A stretch of 64,000 bases of DNA from Oreohelix idahoensis. Lineage: Eukaryota > Mollusca > Gastropoda > Stylommatophora > Oreohelicidae. Positions 58,268 to 64,000 of this stretch are shown here, one piece after another; position 1 is the stretch's first letter, and every line of letters starts with the position of its first letter. The position numbers and the translations under genes are program-made. Location: the NCBI GenBank assembly GCA_024509875.1, contig JAMPIV010011350.1, positions 186,001 through 250,000 on the forward strand. The letters run 5' to 3'. The notes under the pieces were generated by a model. The model worked only from the letters and a program-made list of their open reading frames with translations, was not told the origin of the DNA and searched no databases.

Positions 58268-60945
58268 CGTATGCGACGAGGCCAACTATGACAAACCAGG
58301 ATGACGTCAAGGATAAGTTTTACGAAGAACTACATGCAGTCATTGCATCAGTTCCCAAAGCAGATAAGCTTATTATTCTTGGTGACTTTAATGCAAGAGT
58401 AGGCTCAGATAACATCTCCTGGAATGGCACTATCGGAAAGTACGGCGTGGGTCGCTGTAACAGCAATGGACTTCTTCTCCTCCAGACTTGCGCAGAACAT
58501 AACCTCCTTGTCACCAACACCATTGTTCGACTTCCTATCCGCAACAGGACCTCCTGAATGCACCCTCGCTCGAAGCATTGGCACCTAATTGACTGTGTAA
58601 TTGTTAGGAAGAAGGACAGGCAAGATGTCCGGGTGACCAAGTCCATGTGTGGTGCCGAATGCTGGACTGATCATCGCCTCATTGTGTCTAAACTTATAAT
58701 TCGTATCCAACCTGCCAGGCGCCCTCAGGCAAAGAAAACTCAAAAAAGGCTGGATATTACCAAACTAAAGAAGACAAAAATTAAACAGTTATTTACTGAC
58801 ACCCTAGAAGACCGTCTCAAATCTATCTCGTTAGACGGCCATCCAAAATCTACACCCAAGAAAGACGCTTTCATCAACATGCGTAGAATCGTCCAACATA
58901 AACTACGCCAGATGCGGGATTCATGGCTGAGTAATAAAGCAGATGAGCTCCAAGGCTTTGCTGACAGCAATGACTTGAAAATTTTTTACCATGCACTCAA
59001 AGCGGTCTATGGTCCAACATCATCAGGATCATTTCCCCTCCTTAATGCAGATGGAAAAACACTAATTACAGACAAGGAAAAAATTCTCCAACGCTGGGTC
59101 GAACACTTTAATAATATTCTGAACCAGCCATCATCTATTAACGATGAAGCCATCAACCGACTGCCCCAAATTCCTATAAATGAAGCACTAGATGATATAC
59201 CGACTTTGGAGGAGACTCAAAAAGCGATTCGTCAACTTTCTAGTGGAAAGGCCCCCGGCTCCGATTCAATTCCTGTTGAGGTCTATAAAGATGGCGGTAC
59301 AGTTCTGATAGAGAAACTTCACATGATCTTCCAGCAAATGTGGCAGAGTGAAACTATCCCACACAATCTCAAGGATGCGTCAATTATACATCTTTATAAA
59401 CGTAAAGTTAATCGCCAAGACTGTAACAATCATCGAGGCATCTCACTACTATCAATCGCTGGAAAGATATTTGCCAGAATCCTTCTTAATCGCCTTACGG
59501 CTCATCTTGACAAAGGTCTTCTACCTGAAAGTCAGTGTGGATTCCGGAAAGAACGTGGAACCACCGATATGGTGTTCGCTGCAAGACAGCTTCAAGAAAA
59601 ATGCCAAGAACAGCACTGTGACCTGTACACAGCTTTCATCGACTTGACAAAGGCGTTCGACACGGTCAGTAGAGAGGGTCTATGGAAGATCATGGCAAAA
59701 TACGGCTGCCCAAAGAAATTTATCTCAATAGTGCAGCAGCTGCATGACGGAATGCAGGCTAGAGTTCAGGAAAACGGTGAGCTATCGGAGCCTTTCCCAG
59801 TCTCAAATGGAGTTAAACAAGGGTGTGTACTTGCACCGACGCTTTTCAGTATCATGTTTTCTGCTATGCTGACTGATGCTTTCAGAGACGGGGACACAGG
59901 AATCGACATCAGATATCGTATTGATGGAAAATTGTTTAACCTTAGGAGGCTTCAAGCAAAAACCAAGGTCAAATCACACACCATCAGGGATCTTCTGTTT
60001 GCTGACGACTGTGCCCTCAGTGCTGGCTCAGAGGCTGATCTGCAGCATAGTGTTGATAGATTCTCCGAAGCCTGCTCCAACTTTGGGCTTACCATCAACA
60101 CGGGGAAAACAGAAATCATGTACCAACCAGCTCCTGGCACAATTTATACTGAGCCAGTCATCAAGGTAAATGGTGAGAAACTGAATGTTGTGAACAGGTT
60201 CACATACCTTGGTAGTACACTATCCCAGAACATCGTCATTGATGATGAGGTGAACACCAGGATCTCCAAAGCCAGCAGCACATTTGGCAGACTATACACC
60301 AACGTTTGGCATCGAAGTGGCATTAGTCTACAGACAAAGCTGAAGGTATACAGAGCTGCGGTGCTTCCAGTGCTGCTTTATGCATGTGAAACATGGACTG
60401 TATACAGGCGCCACGTAAAAAAGCTCAACCACTTCCATACAGTCTGTCTCAGGAAGATAATGAACATCAAATGGCAAGACAAGATCCCAGATACCGCCGT
60501 TCTTGACAGAGCTGGTATCCCTAGCATCGATACTATTCTGATGCAGTCACAAATTCGCTGGGCAGGTCATGTAGTCCGCATGCCAGACCATCGACTGCCA
60601 AAGATACTCTTTTATGGTGAGATGCAGAAGGGTAGACGCTCCCATGGTGGCCAGAAAAAGCGCTTCAAAGACACGCTTAAGGCTTCATTAAAAACCTTTG
60701 ACATAAACCCAGACACATGGGAAGCTGCTGTGCAAGATCGAACTACCTGGCGCACATCTCTTCGTAAAGGTGCAGTGGCATGCGAATCTTCCAGAAGAGC
60801 AGCAGCGGAACAGCAGAGACAAGCTAGAAAAGATCGTGAAATAAAACCTTCACATGAAGCAAACATTCCCTGCCCACACTGTCCGAGATCCTTCCAGGCC
60901 CGCATCGGGCTCATCAGTCACCTTCGTACTCATAGACTATCCTAA
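58268..60945 (+). pseudogene. LINE pol: partial AP endonuclease, RT, C-terminal C2H2 finger; one internal stop
   Basis: From 58268 the frame enters the middle of an APE-type endonuclease ('[12 protein letters not shown]', near 58370-58400). The N-terminal half is missing. A TGA at 58555-58557 interrupts it, and the same frame continues for 795 codons: 'TDHRLIVSKL' (end of endonuclease), 'KAPGSDSIPVE', 'RGISLLSIAGKI', 'FRKERGTTD', 'FIDLTKAFDTV' (motif A), 'GVKQGCVLAPTLF' (motif B), 'LLFADDCAL' (catalytic FADD, about 59990), 'FTYLGSTLS', 'LLYACETW', 'RWAGHVVRM', and a C2H2 finger CX2CX12HX3H near 60865-60930. Only the missing N-terminus and one nonsense codon disable it, so the copy is recent. 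The family would copy its RNA by target-primed reverse transcription. Confidence 0.93.
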
Positions 60946-63725
<2,780 letters not shown>

Positions 63726-63728
<3 letters not shown>

Positions 63729-64000
63729 TTAACCGGATCAGATTTCTTTTACTTTCCTCACTGGATCTGTACTATTCACTTGTACTGTATTGTTGTGAGT
63801 GGATACACCGTAGTGTATAAAACCATTACCTCTTAATTAAGTAGGAGGCGGTGCGACAGTAGTTGAATAAAAGGTCACCGAGTGGCGAGGGGAGAGTCAT
63901 GTTATGTTCTCACCCTCGATAACTATAAGTCACATCATCCACCATCAACAGAATCTCTTATCTATCACCTCAGATCTCTCTCAGACTCTTTTGCCTTGTC
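63726..64000. other. Window end, nothing recognised
   Basis: Short unique sequence, CT-rich toward the end. No gene supported. Confidence 0.4.

Noticed and set aside
57968..58291. 107-codon frame upstream of LINE pol as a host gene
   Set aside because: No domain seen; location and composition fit LINE 5' sequence better, and the frame overlaps the endonuclease start in another phase.

Overview
This window is eukaryotic DNA, and essentially everything recognisable in it is retrotransposon or DNA-transposon sequence. I see no ribosome-binding sites, operons or dense prokaryote-like coding. There are long (TA)n, (CTTT)n and (CTAT)n microsatellites, tRNA-derived SINE DNA, APE-type LINEs, a Penelope-like element (PLE), hAT-type MITEs and three LTR elements several kb long. 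The mixture (Gmr1-like LTR elements, PLEs with GIY-YIG endonuclease, LINEs with a C-terminal C2H2 finger) suits an invertebrate metazoan, most plausibly a lophotrochozoan such as a mollusc. That assignment is inference. No host gene could be supported.

Main result: the three large LTR elements all encode their domains in the order Gag - protease - integrase - reverse transcriptase - RNase H. Integrase before RT is the copia-like order, but the proteins are Ty3/gypsy-like. This is the unusual organisation of Gmr1-like elements, named after an Atlantic cod element. Element 3 (25268-34358, minus strand) shows the order inside one uninterrupted ORF of about 1,470-1,490 codons, between 2.05-kb LTRs that differ at only about ten positions by eye; it looks young and intact. 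Element 1 (11366-21640, plus; TSD GTCTT) and element 2 (42359-52363, minus; TSD GTGTG) belong to a second family. It lacks the CCHC knuckle and carries instead a conserved CX2CX13CGH motif just before a DSG protease. Both are broken by frameshifts and stops. A fourth trace of this family is a protease-only ORF at 35796-36560.

Layout: 0.5-1.2 kb LINE 3' end; 1.6-4.6 kb intact PLE with a hammerhead-like 3' motif; 7.6 kb PLE fragment; 8.3-8.8 kb minus-strand LINE relic; 9.0-9.5 kb hAT MITE with TSD; 10.5-11.4 kb minus LINE relic that resumes at 21.6 kb, because element 1 inserted into it; 11.4-21.6 kb element 1, itself hosting a cluster of LINE/SINE 3' ends; 22-23.3 kb minisatellite and microsatellites; 23.8 kb hAT-like MITE; 25.3-34.4 kb element 3; 35.8-36.6 kb protease ORF; 37.1-37.7 kb LINE relic split by a SINE with a perfect 13-bp TSD; 39.0-40.0 kb hAT-like MITE with an internal 30-bp minisatellite; 42.4-52.4 kb element 2; 56.0-56.6 kb poly-C tract and 63-bp minisatellite; 58.3-60.9 kb near-complete LINE pol ORF with one internal stop; 63.4-63.7 kb long (TA)n.

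The remaining non-coding stretches are listed as such. Divergence values and repeat boundaries were counted by eye and are approximate.
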